From an uncultured Clostridia bacterium (GTDB lineage: Bacteria; Bacillota; Clostridia; Oscillospirales; CAG-272), in assembly GCA_937898155.1 (NCBI GenBank), contig CALEJO010000047.1:1-16531 (forward strand): 16,531 nt of DNA, read 5' to 3'. A model generated the notes under the pieces. It made no database searches. It was given only the letters and a program-made list of their open reading frames with translations, and was not told the DNA's origin. Numbering within the stretch: the stretch's first letter is position 1; every line of letters begins with the position of its first letter. This document shows, piece by piece, positions 1-7,609 of this stretch. Both the position numbers and the translations under genes were made by a program.

Positions 1-112
1 CTGCCGGCGCGGAGCGCCCACACGGCTCAAAGTTTGTGCAAACCAAATCTCCGCGCACCACGGACGCGTTTCTTTTGCCAAGCTTTTCTTTTTGCAAAGA
101 AAAGCGGGAGAA
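1..112. other. non-coding left edge with two small inverted repeats
   Basis: I see no gene in these bases. They hold a 12-base palindrome-like element at 32-43 (GTTTG, two bases, CAAAC). They also hold a perfect 10+10 inverted repeat at 82-105, GCTTTTCTTT then TTGC then AAAGAAAAGC. The second is A/T-rich and could be a further terminator-like hairpin or one copy of a dispersed genomic repeat. Neither can be assigned a function from this window alone, because the gene to the left is not included. Confidence 0.4.
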
Positions 113-138
113 AAAGCCCCCGCAAAAGCGAGGGCTTT
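113..138 (-). terminator. intrinsic terminator after the solute-binding protein gene
   Basis: A 10-base stem (AAAGCCCCCG against CGAGGGCTTT, one G-U wobble) encloses a 6-base loop. On the minus strand it begins 7 bases after the stop codon at 145 and runs into a T tract (complement of the A run at 111-115). This is the first terminator met on the minus strand downstream of argS, so it probably ends the whole five-gene run. Confidence 0.85.
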
Positions 139-144
139 CCGTTT

Positions 145-1769
145 TTATTTCGCGTATTTGTCCGTGATCGTATTCACGAAATTCGAGTATTCCGATTGGA
201 ACGCCGTTGCGTAGCGCTTCGCGAATCCCGCGATGCTGTTCGAGCCGGCCGAAATCATGTTGCCGACCAGCCCCTCATACGAGGTGAACCACAGATATCC
301 GGGATCGTAAGTGCGGGTATCGAGAATGATGTTCATCATGTCGATGCATTCCGCGTTGCTGCAATAGGTGTAGGAATACGTCTCCACAAACGCCTCGCGA
401 ACGATGGCGCGGGAGTGGCAGGCGAAGAGTTCGAGGAACGTGCCGCAAAGCTCGGGATCGGTGACGGAGATCGGCATGCAGTAGGACGCCACGTGGTTGT
501 CAACATAATGCGCGTAGTTTTCCTGCTGTTTGCTGTATTTCGGATAGGGGACCATGCCGAGGTAGAGGTTATCCGCGTCTTTGAGACGGGAATCTTCGAG
601 GATGCCGATGATCTGCGAAGCAAACGCGATCTTGCCCGCGGGAATGCCCGCGTAGATCGTGTTGTATCCGAGCGTTTCGGAACCCTCGACGTTCCAGACG
701 TCGATCGCCGTATTGATGATAGTGTCCCATTCCTCCGCGTGCTGTGCGGGCGCGAAGAAGAAATTGCCGTCTTCGTTGTCGATCAGGCGAAGCGCAGATG
801 CGGCGTGCATGCCGTGCGTGGCGTGGCCGGTTCTTGCCCAACCGATCAGGTCGCCGTCGCTGTAATGGTATGCCTGGTCGCCGCTCGTATCGTTGGAAAT
901 GGATTTGACGATCTCCTTGAAAATATCCATCGTCCAGTCACCTGTGCTGGCGAGCCCATATATATCATAAGGAAGACCGGAGTTCTCATAGAGCGTCTGG
1001 TTGAACATGATCGCGTGTGCGGCGACGAAGGAGGACGTGGCGAAATCGCCGACGATGCCGCAAAGAACGGGCACGCCGGTCGTCGTTTTCACGGTCAGAT
1101 CGCGGACGTAGTTCTGATCCCACCATTCGTTCGTCACGTCGATGTAGTTGAGCAGATTATAGTTATTGCCCGAGGTCGCGACCGAAGCGGAGGTGTATTC
1201 CGACGTATAAAAGTCAATCGTGTATTTCTGGCTCGTGATGTCTGCTTTCGCAAAGTCGATGGGCGTAGCGGCGCTGACCATGTCGATCTTGCAGTCATAG
1301 AGCTTTTCGACGAGGCGATTGCGCTCACGGACGGCGATGCTGACCGACAATGCTCGCCTACACCGTCATGCAGTGCCTCTACACGGGATTCCTGAAGCGC
1401 ATCCCGTATGTCGATGTCGCGACGCTCGCCGCCGGCTTCGTCCTCCGTGGCAAAGATGAATGTCTTGCCGTGGAATGTCATATCCTCGTAGCCGGGAAGC
1501 GCTTCCGTTTTGAGATTGACGGTGAGGGGTTCATCCACCGTGGTTTCGGTGGGCACCGTTTCCGCGGTCGTGGCGACGGTCTGCGCCGTCGTCTCGGTCG
1601 GGGACGCGGTGGTTTCCGATGTGCCGGGCGTTGGTGCGGTGGTTTGCGCCGTCGTTTGGGCGACAGGCGTGCTTGCTTCTTCAGTCGGCTCTGCGGGCGT
1701 ATCGCCGCAGGAAACGAGCAGGAGAACGGCCATCGAAAGGCAAAGCAAAAGGGCAATGATCTTTTTCAT
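145..1769 (-). pseudogene. extracellular solute-binding lipoprotein of an ABC importer, frameshifted
   Basis: The product would be a membrane-anchored sugar or oligosaccharide binding protein (family 1-like). The first frame starts with ATG at 1769 behind AAAGGAG. It has a lipoprotein signal peptide with lipobox LVSC (Cys21), then a Thr/Pro/Glu-rich spacer of about 50 residues, then the start of the binding domain. Near 1345-1365 the reading shifts by -1. The second frame carries the rest of the domain, starting around RERNRLVEKLYD and including the family-like GMVPYPKY and a DPELCGTFLELFA stretch, and stops at 145. Together the frames span about 540 residues, normal for the family. The N-terminal frame alone would give a 211-residue dead product. 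No permease or ATPase gene adjoins it, so it is an orphan binding protein. A one-base sequencing loss is the main alternative to a true pseudogene. Its ligand cannot be inferred. Confidence 0.8.
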
Positions 1770-1808
1770 GGGGGCTCCTTTCTGTTATAAATCCGATGAT
1801 TTTTTATG

Positions 1809-2816
1809 TTAAAACGCAAATTGGAAAACGCAGAACGCCGCGTAGATCGCGAGGAGGGAAATGCCCTGCGCGCGGGAGAGCTTCTGGCGGATCAGCGCGG
1901 GGACGGTCATGATCAGCATCACGCCGAACATGACGGGCAGATCGACGACGAGCGACGCGTTCATGCCCGCGATCGTCTTCTGCACGGGCAGATTGAACGG
2001 CGAAAGCGTGATCGAAAGACCGGACACCAGCACGAGATTGAAAAGGTTCGCGCCGATGATGTTGCCGACCGACAGGGAACTGTGCCCTTTGGCGAGGGCG
2101 GTGATCGCCGTCACGAGCTCCGGCAGAGAGGTGCCGAGCGCGACGAACGTCAGCGCGATGACGGATTCGGGAACGCCGAGCCCCTCGGCGATGAGCGTGC
2201 CGTTGTCTACGAGCAGGTCGGCACCGACGGCGATCAGCGCCGCGCCGATGACGAGCAGAACGTAGTCACGGATTTTCGCGTAGAACGCGAGAAAACCGGT
2301 TTTCGGCGCCTCGGCTTCTTCGGAAGCGGGTGCTTCGGGTGCGTTCGCCGGCTCTGGGATGGCGGTTTTCTTCGCCTGCAAAACGGAATAGACCATATAA
2401 ACGAGGAAAATGGCGAGCAGCAAAATGCCGACGAGGCGCGTATATTCGCCGTAGAAATAGGCGATGCCACTGTAAAATGCTGCGGCGATGAAGAAAAACA
2501 GGACGGGTGTTTTAAACGTCCTCCGATCGACGGCGCCGGGACGAATGGCAAAGGTCAGCGCCGAAATGAGCGCCGTATTGCAAATGATCGAGCCGATGGC
2601 GTTGCCGTAGGCGATCTCACCGTGTCCGCTGACGGCGGACGTGGCGGAGACCATCACCTCGGGGAGCGTCGTGCCGATCGAAACGACCGTCGCACCGATC
2701 AACAGCTCGGGCACGTGAAAGCGGTGGGCAATCCCCGTTGCGCCATCCACGAACCAGTCGCCGCCCTTAATGAGCAGAACGAGACCGAGGCAAAAGAGTA
2801 AAACAGGAACGAGCAT
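1809..2816 (-). CDS. calcium/sodium antiporter family protein (CaCA, YrbG-like)
   Basis: This is an integral membrane cation/Ca2+ exchanger of the CaCA superfamily, probably exporting Ca2+ against Na+ or H+. It has 335 residues, typical for YrbG-like bacterial members. The two inverted alpha repeats are clear: GTTLPE (48-53) with GNAIGSIICN (71-80), and GTSLPE (228-233) with GNIIGANLFN (251-260). The acidic residues in these repeats are the expected ion ligands. About ten hydrophobic segments flank a central cytoplasmic Glu/Ala/Pro-rich loop (about 150-175). I chose ATG at 2816 because GGAG (2826-2823) lies 6 bases upstream. An in-frame TTG at 2828 overlaps that ribosome binding site and is unlikely. 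The gene begins 20 bases after the mutase stop and ends 39 bases before the lipoprotein gene, so it is probably cotranscribed with both. Ion specificity is inferred from family only. Confidence 0.92.
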   Translation of the reverse strand: MLVPVLLFCLGLVLLIKGGDWFVDGATGIAHRFHVPELLIGATVVSIGTTLPEVMVSATSAVSGHGEIAYGNAIGSIICNTALISALTFAIRPGAVDRRTFKTPVLFFFIAAAFYSGIAYFYGEYTRLVGILLLAIFLVYMVYSVLQAKKTAIPEPANAPEAPASEEAEAPKTGFLAFYAKIRDYVLLVIGAALIAVGADLLVDNGTLIAEGLGVPESVIALTFVALGTSLPELVTAITALAKGHSSLSVGNIIGANLFNLVLVSGLSITLSPFNLPVQKTIAGMNASLVVDLPVMFGVMLIMTVPALIRQKLSRAQGISLLAIYAAFCVFQFAF

Positions 2817-2836
2817 GATGTTCTCCAATCTTTGAT

Positions 2837-4270
2837 TTATTGAACGTCGTTATCCCACTTGTCGGAGATATCGGCGTATTCGCGGGTGTGCTGTTTGAAA
2901 ATTTTGCGGATGTCCAGCAGATGCTTCATCGTGTCCGCCTCGAAAATGAGAACGAGCTCCGGCAGATTCGAGGAAGCGCGCACCAGTCCCCAGCCGTGCT
3001 TGAACTGCACGCGGGCGCCGTTGATGTCGCAGACCTGCCCCGGGTATTCCGCCTTGAATTTGGCGACGAGCTCGTCGACGATGCCGTATTTGAGCGTGTC
3101 GGGGCAATGCGCCTTGATCTCGGGCGAAACGACGTAATGCGGGAACGTGTCGATGATCTCGGACACGGTTTCCTTGCGATTCGAGAGATATTCGACAAGC
3201 TTTGCCGCGACGAACACGGCGTCGTCAAAGCCATACCAGTCGTCGCCGGAGACGAAAATGTGTCCGCTGCGTTCGCCGGCGAGCTCCGCGTCAAGCTCGT
3301 GGAGTTTGGATTTGATATAGGAATGTCCCGTCTTCCACATGACGGGCTTGCCGCCGTTTTCTTCGATCACGTCGATGAGTGCCTTGGAGCATTTGACGTC
3401 GAAAACGACCGTCGCGCCGGGCTTCTTTTCGAGGAGCTGCTTCGCGAGCACGGCAAGCAGGGTGTCGCTCCATACGTTCTGTCCCTTTTCGTCGATGACG
3501 CCGATGCGGTCGCCGTCGCCGTCAAAGGAAAGCCCGATGTCCGCGTGGATATAGGGATGCAGGATCATTTCGCGCATCCGCGCTCTGCCTTCGAGCAGAG
3601 ACGGATTCGGAAAATAGTGCGGATAGGTCATATCGGGATCGCAGTTGAGCTGGAACGTCGTGCAGCCGAGCCGCTGGAAGACCTCGTAGATAAAGAGTCC
3701 CGCGCCGCCGTTGCCGGCGTCGAGCACGACGCGCAGTTTTTTCGGTCCCATATGGATGCGGGAAACGATCTCGTCGATATAGGCGTCGCGCACGTTCAAC
3801 TCGGTATAGGTGCCCTCGACGGACGGCTCATCGGGCGCGTCAAGAAGAGAATAGACCTCCTTGATGTCGTCCGGTTCGAGCGTTTTGGAATAGCCGCTCG
3901 CGAGCTTGAAGCCCGACCAGCCGTCGGGATTGTGGCTCGCCGTGATCATGACCGCGCCCTCGCAATGCAGGTGATACTGCGCGTAGTAGGCGAGCGGCGA
4001 GAGGGCAAGTCCGATGAAGAAGACGTCGATGCCGCTTTCGCGGAGGGCTTTGACCGCCGCCTCGGCGAACGAGAGCGAGCAGGAGCGGTTGTCGTAGCCG
4101 ACGACGGCTCTGTGGATTTTGCGGCGATGCAGATATTTCGCATACGCCTTGACGATTTTATAGACGTTGTCGGGGCAAAGCTCCTCGTCGGAAACTCTGC
4201 CGCGGATATCGTATTCACGGAACATACTGTTGAATTCGGTGGAGTAAGCGGGTTTTGCGTCGATGAACAT
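2837..4270 (-). CDS. phosphomannomutase/phosphoglucomutase (alpha-D-phosphohexomutase)
   Basis: This cytoplasmic enzyme interconverts hexose 1-phosphate and 6-phosphate (mannose and/or glucose), supplying nucleotide-sugar precursors. It has 477 residues. All four family loops are present. The phosphoserine loop is TASHNP with Ser112. The metal loop is DGDGDR (250-255). The sugar-recognition loop is GERSGH (332-337; the usual form is GEMSGH or GEYSGH). The phosphate-binding loop is RASSNLP (431-437). The N-terminal FREYDIRG (17-24) is typical of the ManB/AlgC group rather than GlmM. ATG at 4270 follows AAAGG within a 10-base palindrome AAAGGCCTTT (4274-4283). It lies 56 bases after yebC and 20 before the antiporter gene. 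Its products could feed the surface-polysaccharide genes at 12.4-16.5 kb, but that link is inference. I leave the symbol blank because manB and pgm activities cannot be separated by eye. Confidence 0.93.
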   Translation of the reverse strand: MFIDAKPAYSTEFNSMFREYDIRGRVSDEELCPDNVYKIVKAYAKYLHRRKIHRAVVGYDNRSCSLSFAEAAVKALRESGIDVFFIGLALSPLAYYAQYHLHCEGAVMITASHNPDGWSGFKLASGYSKTLEPDDIKEVYSLLDAPDEPSVEGTYTELNVRDAYIDEIVSRIHMGPKKLRVVLDAGNGGAGLFIYEVFQRLGCTTFQLNCDPDMTYPHYFPNPSLLEGRARMREMILHPYIHADIGLSFDGDGDRIGVIDEKGQNVWSDTLLAVLAKQLLEKKPGATVVFDVKCSKALIDVIEENGGKPVMWKTGHSYIKSKLHELDAELAGERSGHIFVSGDDWYGFDDAVFVAAKLVEYLSNRKETVSEIIDTFPHYVVSPEIKAHCPDTLKYGIVDELVAKFKAEYPGQVCDINGARVQFKHGWGLVRASSNLPELVLIFEADTMKHLLDIRKIFKQHTREYADISDKWDNDVQ

Positions 4271-4326
4271 AATAAAGGCCTTTCTTTTTGAAAAACAGAA
4301 TCGCTATGACAGTATATGACGGGGGA

Positions 4327-5067
4327 TTATTCCTCGTCCCAGTTGTGCCAAACGTTGACGATATCGTCGTTTTCTTCGAGAGCTTCGAGCAGCAACGACA
4401 TATGGCGGCTGTCCTCCTCGTCGGAGAGCGTGACGTAGGTGGAGGGGACCTTCTCGACCTCGGAGGAGATGAACGAATATCCCTTGGCGGAAAGGTCATC
4501 CGCGATCGCGGTCAGATCATCCGGCTCACAGTAGATCTCGTAGACGTTTTCTTCCTCGGCAAAATCGGTGGCGCCCGCTTCGAGCGCTTCTTCCATCAGC
4601 TTGTCGCCGTCCACGACGCGGTCGCCCCATTCGTCGAGCGCGGAGATGGCGATGACGCCTTTGGTGGCAAAGAGGAAGCTGACGCAGCCGACCTGTCCGA
4701 GGTTGCCGCCGAATTTATCGAAATAGTGACGGATATCGCCCGCGGTGCGGTTGCGGTTGTCGGTCGCGGCTTCGACGATGACGGCGACGCCGGACGGGCC
4801 GTAGCCCTCGTAGGTGATCTCTTCGTAAGCGACGGCATCGGCGCCGGACGCTTTTTTGATGACGCGTTCGATGTTGTCGTTTGGAACGTTGTTCGCTTTT
4901 GCTTTGGCGATCAGCACGGCGAGCTTGCTGTTGGATTCGGGGTTCGGGCCGCCCTCACGGATGGCAATCGCCATTTCCTTGCCGATCTTGGTGAAAACCT
5001 TGGCGCGCGCGGCGTCGGTTTTGGATTTTTTGGCTTGAATGTTATGCCATTTGCTGTGTCCTGACAT
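4327..5067 (-). CDS. yebC: YebC/PmpR family protein (TACO1 homologue)
   Basis: The protein has 246 residues, the standard length. The N-terminus MSGHSKWHNIQAKKSKTDAA and the central EGYGPSGVAVIVEAATDNRN followed by RTAGDIRHYF are diagnostic of the YebC family. It has long been annotated as a DNA-binding transcriptional regulator. Recent work on bacterial YebC and mitochondrial TACO1 points instead to a ribosome-associated role, relieving stalling at difficult (proline-rich) sequences. Nothing in this sequence alone decides between the two. AAGGAG (5082-5077) precedes ATG at 5067 by 9 bases. The gene starts 35 bases after argS with no terminator between, so a shared transcript with an aminoacyl-tRNA synthetase is likely, which suits a translation role. 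The C-terminus is strongly acidic (EENDDIVNVWHNWDEE), as usual. Confidence 0.96.
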   Translation of the reverse strand: MSGHSKWHNIQAKKSKTDAARAKVFTKIGKEMAIAIREGGPNPESNSKLAVLIAKAKANNVPNDNIERVIKKASGADAVAYEEITYEGYGPSGVAVIVEAATDNRNRTAGDIRHYFDKFGGNLGQVGCVSFLFATKGVIAISALDEWGDRVVDGDKLMEEALEAGATDFAEEENVYEIYCEPDDLTAIADDLSAKGYSFISSEVEKVPSTYVTLSDEEDSRHMSLLLEALEENDDIVNVWHNWDEE

Positions 5068-5102
5068 GATGATGTTCTCCTTTTGATTTTATCAGATAAA
5101 TT

Positions 5103-6833
5103 TTATATTTTTTCGGGATGCTTGATGCAGACGAGTTCGAGCGCGCGCCCGAGCACGTCATGCACGCCGCGCACGAGCGCCAGACGGAACGCGCGGCGCG
5201 TTTCTTCGGGACAGCTCACGATGGGGCATTCCTGATAGAAACGGTTGAACGCGTTGCAAAGGTCGATGGCGTAGCGCGTGATGATCGACGGCTCCATTTT
5301 GTCGATGGCGTCGGCGGTCTTTTCGGGGAAGAAAGAAAGCGTTTTGATCAGCTCGCGCTCTGTCGGTTCGAGCGACGGGATCGCGGAAACGACACCGCCG
5401 TTCGCCTTGGCGAGGATACTGCACGTGCGTGCGTAAGTGTATTGCGCGTAGGGGCCGGTGTTGCCGTTGAAATCGAGCGCGTCGTCCATGACGAAATTGA
5501 TGTCGCGCATCCGATTGCCGAAAAGATAATAGAAGATGACGGCACCGATGCCGACCGCCTCGGCGGTCTCGTCCTTCGCTTCGAGCGTCGGATTCTTTTC
5601 CTCGATGATGCCGCGGCATTTTTCGATCGCGGTGGCAAAAAGGTCGTTCAGCAGAATCACGTTGCCGGTGCGGGTGGCGAGCTTTTCGCCGCCGATGCTG
5701 ACCGTGCCGTAGGGGACGTGATAGAGCTTGTCTGCCCAGTCGTAGCCCATCATCTCGACGACCTTGAACCATTGCGCGAAGTGGAGCGACTGTGCGGACG
5801 ACGTCACGTAGATCGCCTTGTCGAAATCGTAGGTGCGTTTGCGATAGACCGCGGCGGCGATATCGCGCGTCGGATAGAGCGTCGAGCCGTCCGTTTTGAG
5901 GATCAGGCAGGGCGGCATATCGTAAGCGGAGAGATCGACGATCGACGCGCCGGCGTCGAGCTTGAGCAGTCCTTTTTCGCGGAGCAATTCGACCTGCTCC
6001 GGCATTTTGTCGGTGTAAAACGACTCGCCCTTATAGCTGTCGAACGTGATGCCGAGCTGGCAATAGGTCTTTTCATATTCGGCGAGGGAGATCTCCTTAA
6101 ACCATTTCCAGAGCGCGAGGTTTTCCTCGTCACCCTTTTCGAGCTTGGCAAATTCCGCGCGCGCCGCGTCGGCGAGCGTCGTTTTGCCCGCGTCATTTTC
6201 GGCTTTGATCTCGTTATTGATGCGGACGTAAAGCTCGACGAGCTTGTCCACGCCGCCGGCTTCGACTTCCTCGCGATTGCTCCAAAGGCGGAACGCCGTG
6301 ATCAGCTTGCCAAACTGGGTGCCCCAGTCGCCGAGATAGTTGATGCCGACGCAGTGATAGCCCGCATATTCGTGCAGAAGCTTCAGCGAATGTCCGATGA
6401 CGGTCGTGCCGAGATGACCGATGTGGAACGGCTTGGCGACGTTCGGCGAAGAATAATCAAGCACGACGGTTTTGCCCTCCCCGAACGTGTGCGCGCCGTA
6501 GTCGCGTCCCTTGCGGACGACTTCGCCGAGCACGGTTTCGGAAAGATACGCGTCGCTGTAAACGAAATTGAGATAGCCGCCTTCGACGCGGATTTCCCCG
6601 ATGCCGGCGGGCATCTGCGCGGCAAGCGCGTCGCGGAGCTTCGCGGCGATCGCGGGCGGCGCCATGCGGAGCGCGCGGCTCAACTTGAAGCAGGGAAACG
6701 CCAGATCGCCTTTTGCGGCGTCGGGCGGGATTTCCAGCGCAGCGAAAATCTCGTCGGCGGTGACGGCGGCGTTTCCGCTTTCCGCAAGGGCGGAAGCGAT
6801 CGCACTCGCCAAAGTTTGCTTGATGAATGTCAT
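5103..6833 (-). CDS. argS: arginine--tRNA ligase
   Basis: This class I aminoacyl-tRNA synthetase charges tRNA-Arg with arginine in the cytoplasm. It has 576 residues. The N-terminal Arg-tRNA synthetase domain covers about 1-90. The HIGH motif is at 137-140, within SSPNVAKPFHIGHLG. GDWGTQFGKL (168-177) follows. The KMSKS position reads GEKLATRTGN (382-391), so it is non-canonical, as is common in ArgS. The DFNGNTGPYAQYTYAR block (454-469) leads into the C-terminal DALR anticodon-binding domain (about 465-576), with a C-terminal RALELVCIKHPEKI. I chose ATG at 6833 because AGAGGGG lies 4 bases upstream and the homologous N-terminus starts there. An upstream in-frame ATG at 6896 would add 21 non-homologous residues and lies inside the promoter. 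It is probably the first gene of the five-gene minus-strand operon. Confidence 0.97.
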   Translation of the reverse strand: MTFIKQTLASAIASALAESGNAAVTADEIFAALEIPPDAAKGDLAFPCFKLSRALRMAPPAIAAKLRDALAAQMPAGIGEIRVEGGYLNFVYSDAYLSETVLGEVVRKGRDYGAHTFGEGKTVVLDYSSPNVAKPFHIGHLGTTVIGHSLKLLHEYAGYHCVGINYLGDWGTQFGKLITAFRLWSNREEVEAGGVDKLVELYVRINNEIKAENDAGKTTLADAARAEFAKLEKGDEENLALWKWFKEISLAEYEKTYCQLGITFDSYKGESFYTDKMPEQVELLREKGLLKLDAGASIVDLSAYDMPPCLILKTDGSTLYPTRDIAAAVYRKRTYDFDKAIYVTSSAQSLHFAQWFKVVEMMGYDWADKLYHVPYGTVSIGGEKLATRTGNVILLNDLFATAIEKCRGIIEEKNPTLEAKDETAEAVGIGAVIFYYLFGNRMRDINFVMDDALDFNGNTGPYAQYTYARTCSILAKANGGVVSAIPSLEPTERELIKTLSFFPEKTADAIDKMEPSIITRYAIDLCNAFNRFYQECPIVSCPEETRRAFRLALVRGVHDVLGRALELVCIKHPEKI

Positions 6834-6884
6834 AAAACCCCTCTTTTTTGGTCTATAAATAAAGCAAATATAGCAATTCACTAT

Positions 6885-6913
6885 ATTATACCGCAAAAAC
6901 GCGGAGAGTGCAA
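6885..6913 (-). promoter_or_regulatory. sigma-A-type promoter for argS operon
   Basis: Read on the minus strand, TTGCAC (6913-6908) and a perfect TATAAT (6890-6885) are separated by 17 bases. The predicted transcript would start near 6878 and have a leader of about 45 bases before the argS ATG. That is too short for a T-box riboswitch. The -35 box is only a partial match, while the -10 and spacing are strong. Confidence 0.65.
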
Positions 6914-7049
6914 CAGGAAAGCGTCATTTTTCGCGAGTTTTTCGCGTCTTGTCCGTCTCTTTTTTCATTCTGTCGAAAATCCACAAAGAGCGGGGAGCGG
7001 AAAAACGCATTTTTGTGAATGATTTTCCCGCCTTGTCGGTGGGATTTTC
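6914..7049. other. intergenic spacer between divergent promoters
   Basis: The divergent gap from argS to the MarR gene is 295 bases. Its central part holds no convincing gene. The only structure seen is an imperfect inverted repeat at 7026-7044, TCCCGCC then TTGTC then GGTGGGA (7-base arms, one G-U). It lies just upstream of the marR -35 box and could be an extra regulator site or chance. Confidence 0.45.
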
Positions 7050-7078
7050 TTGACTTTTTTCGGCGAAAGGTATATAAT
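7050..7078 (+). promoter_or_regulatory. strong sigma-A promoter for the MarR-ABC operon
   Basis: TTGACT (7050-7055) and TATAAT (7073-7078) are separated by exactly 17 bases, five of six and six of six matches to consensus. The spacer contains TTTCG, one base, CGAAA (7058-7068), related to the palindrome found downstream. A promoter this strong would need repression, which fits the operator candidate that follows it directly. Confidence 0.85.
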
Positions 7079-7092
7079 GTTAGAAACCTAAC
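7079..7092. promoter_or_regulatory. candidate MarR operator palindrome
   Basis: The 14 bases GTTAGAAACCTAAC form an inverted repeat with 5-base arms, GTTAG and CTAAC, around a 4-base centre. They abut the -10 box and cover the expected transcription start. Size and A/T-rich symmetry suit a MarR dimer, and the position would block RNA polymerase. This implies negative autoregulation relieved by a ligand. The assignment is inference from position and symmetry. Confidence 0.7.
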
Positions 7093-7103
7093 AATCCGGC
7101 GCG

Positions 7104-7117
7104 TTTCGGCGCCGAAA
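7104..7117. repeat. perfect 14-base palindrome in the marR leader
   Basis: TTTCGGCGCCGAAA is a perfect palindrome ending inside the AAAAGGGGG ribosome binding region of the MarR gene. A second possible RNA hairpin, CGGCGC-GTTTCG-GCGCCG (7097-7114), overlaps it. It may be a second regulator site, or an RNA structure affecting ribosome access to the start at 7129. Sequence alone cannot tell which. Confidence 0.55.
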
Positions 7118-7128
7118 AGGGGGTGCTG

Positions 7129-7566
7129 ATGACGGAGAAAGAGAACTTATTGAGCTTTGAGATCAAGACGCTTGTGAATCTCGTCAAGCGGGAGGTCGGC
7201 GCTTCGGAGCGCGGGCGGACCGTTGCGAACGCGACGGGCAATAACGCGTTCATCATCGGGTATCTCGCGCATCACGAGGGGGAGGACGTCTTCCAGCGCG
7301 ATCTGGAAGAGAAGTTTTCCGTCCGCCGCTCCACGATGTCGAATACCATCATGCTGATGGAGCAAAAGGGTTTTCTCACGCGCACGCCCGTCTCCTACGA
7401 CGCGCGGCTCAAAAAGCTGACGTTGACGGAGGATGGCTGGCGGATTCATCACATCTTGGAAAGCGCGATCCGCGACGCGGAAGCAAAGCTCACGGGCGGG
7501 CTGACAGAGGAAGAAAAAGAAACGCTGTTTGCTCTGCTCGAAAAAATGCGGTCTAATTTCGACTGA
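7129..7566 (+). CDS. MarR family transcriptional regulator
   Basis: This winged-helix regulator (145 residues, normal length) probably represses its own operon, which encodes an ABC exporter, until a ligand binds. The recognition region reads FSVRRSTMSNTIMLMEQKGF (63-82). The wing follows with DARLKKLTLTEDG (91-103), the MarR hallmark of Asp and Arg before the beta wing. The flanking helices (about 8-50 and 105-143) should form the dimer interface. I chose ATG at 7129 because AAAAGGGGG (7115-7123) sits 5 bases upstream. A GTG at 7123 in the same frame lies within that ribosome binding site and is unlikely. The stop at 7566 is 43 bases before the first ABC gene. The inducer is unknown. Confidence 0.92.
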   Translation: MTEKENLLSFEIKTLVNLVKREVGASERGRTVANATGNNAFIIGYLAHHEGEDVFQRDLEEKFSVRRSTMSNTIMLMEQKGFLTRTPVSYDARLKKLTLTEDGWRIHHILESAIRDAEAKLTGGLTEEEKETLFALLEKMRSNFD

Positions 7567-7609
7567 GCGGCACGCCGCCTCGGCCTTTATCGGAAGAAAG
7601 GAAACATCT

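Noticed and set aside
1340..1371. Programmed -1 ribosomal frameshift in the solute-binding protein gene
   Set aside because: The shift has the right direction but there is no X-XXY-YYZ slippery heptamer and no clear stimulatory hairpin. A mutation or sequence error is simpler.
4271..4326. Separate promoter for the phosphohexomutase gene
   Set aside because: A TATACT sits at 4316-4311 on the minus strand, but no acceptable -35 box lies at the right distance, so I do not call it.
5118..7022. Long open frame on the plus strand opposite argS (over 600 codons)
   Set aside because: It is antisense to a fully recognisable synthetase, is very rich in Arg/Asp/Glu with no family motifs, and results from the high-GC codon pattern of argS. 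It also runs through the argS promoter.
6834..7049. Possible T-box riboswitch upstream of argS
   Set aside because: The promoter places the transcript start about 45 bases from the ATG, and I find no T-box sequence or antiterminator/terminator pair.
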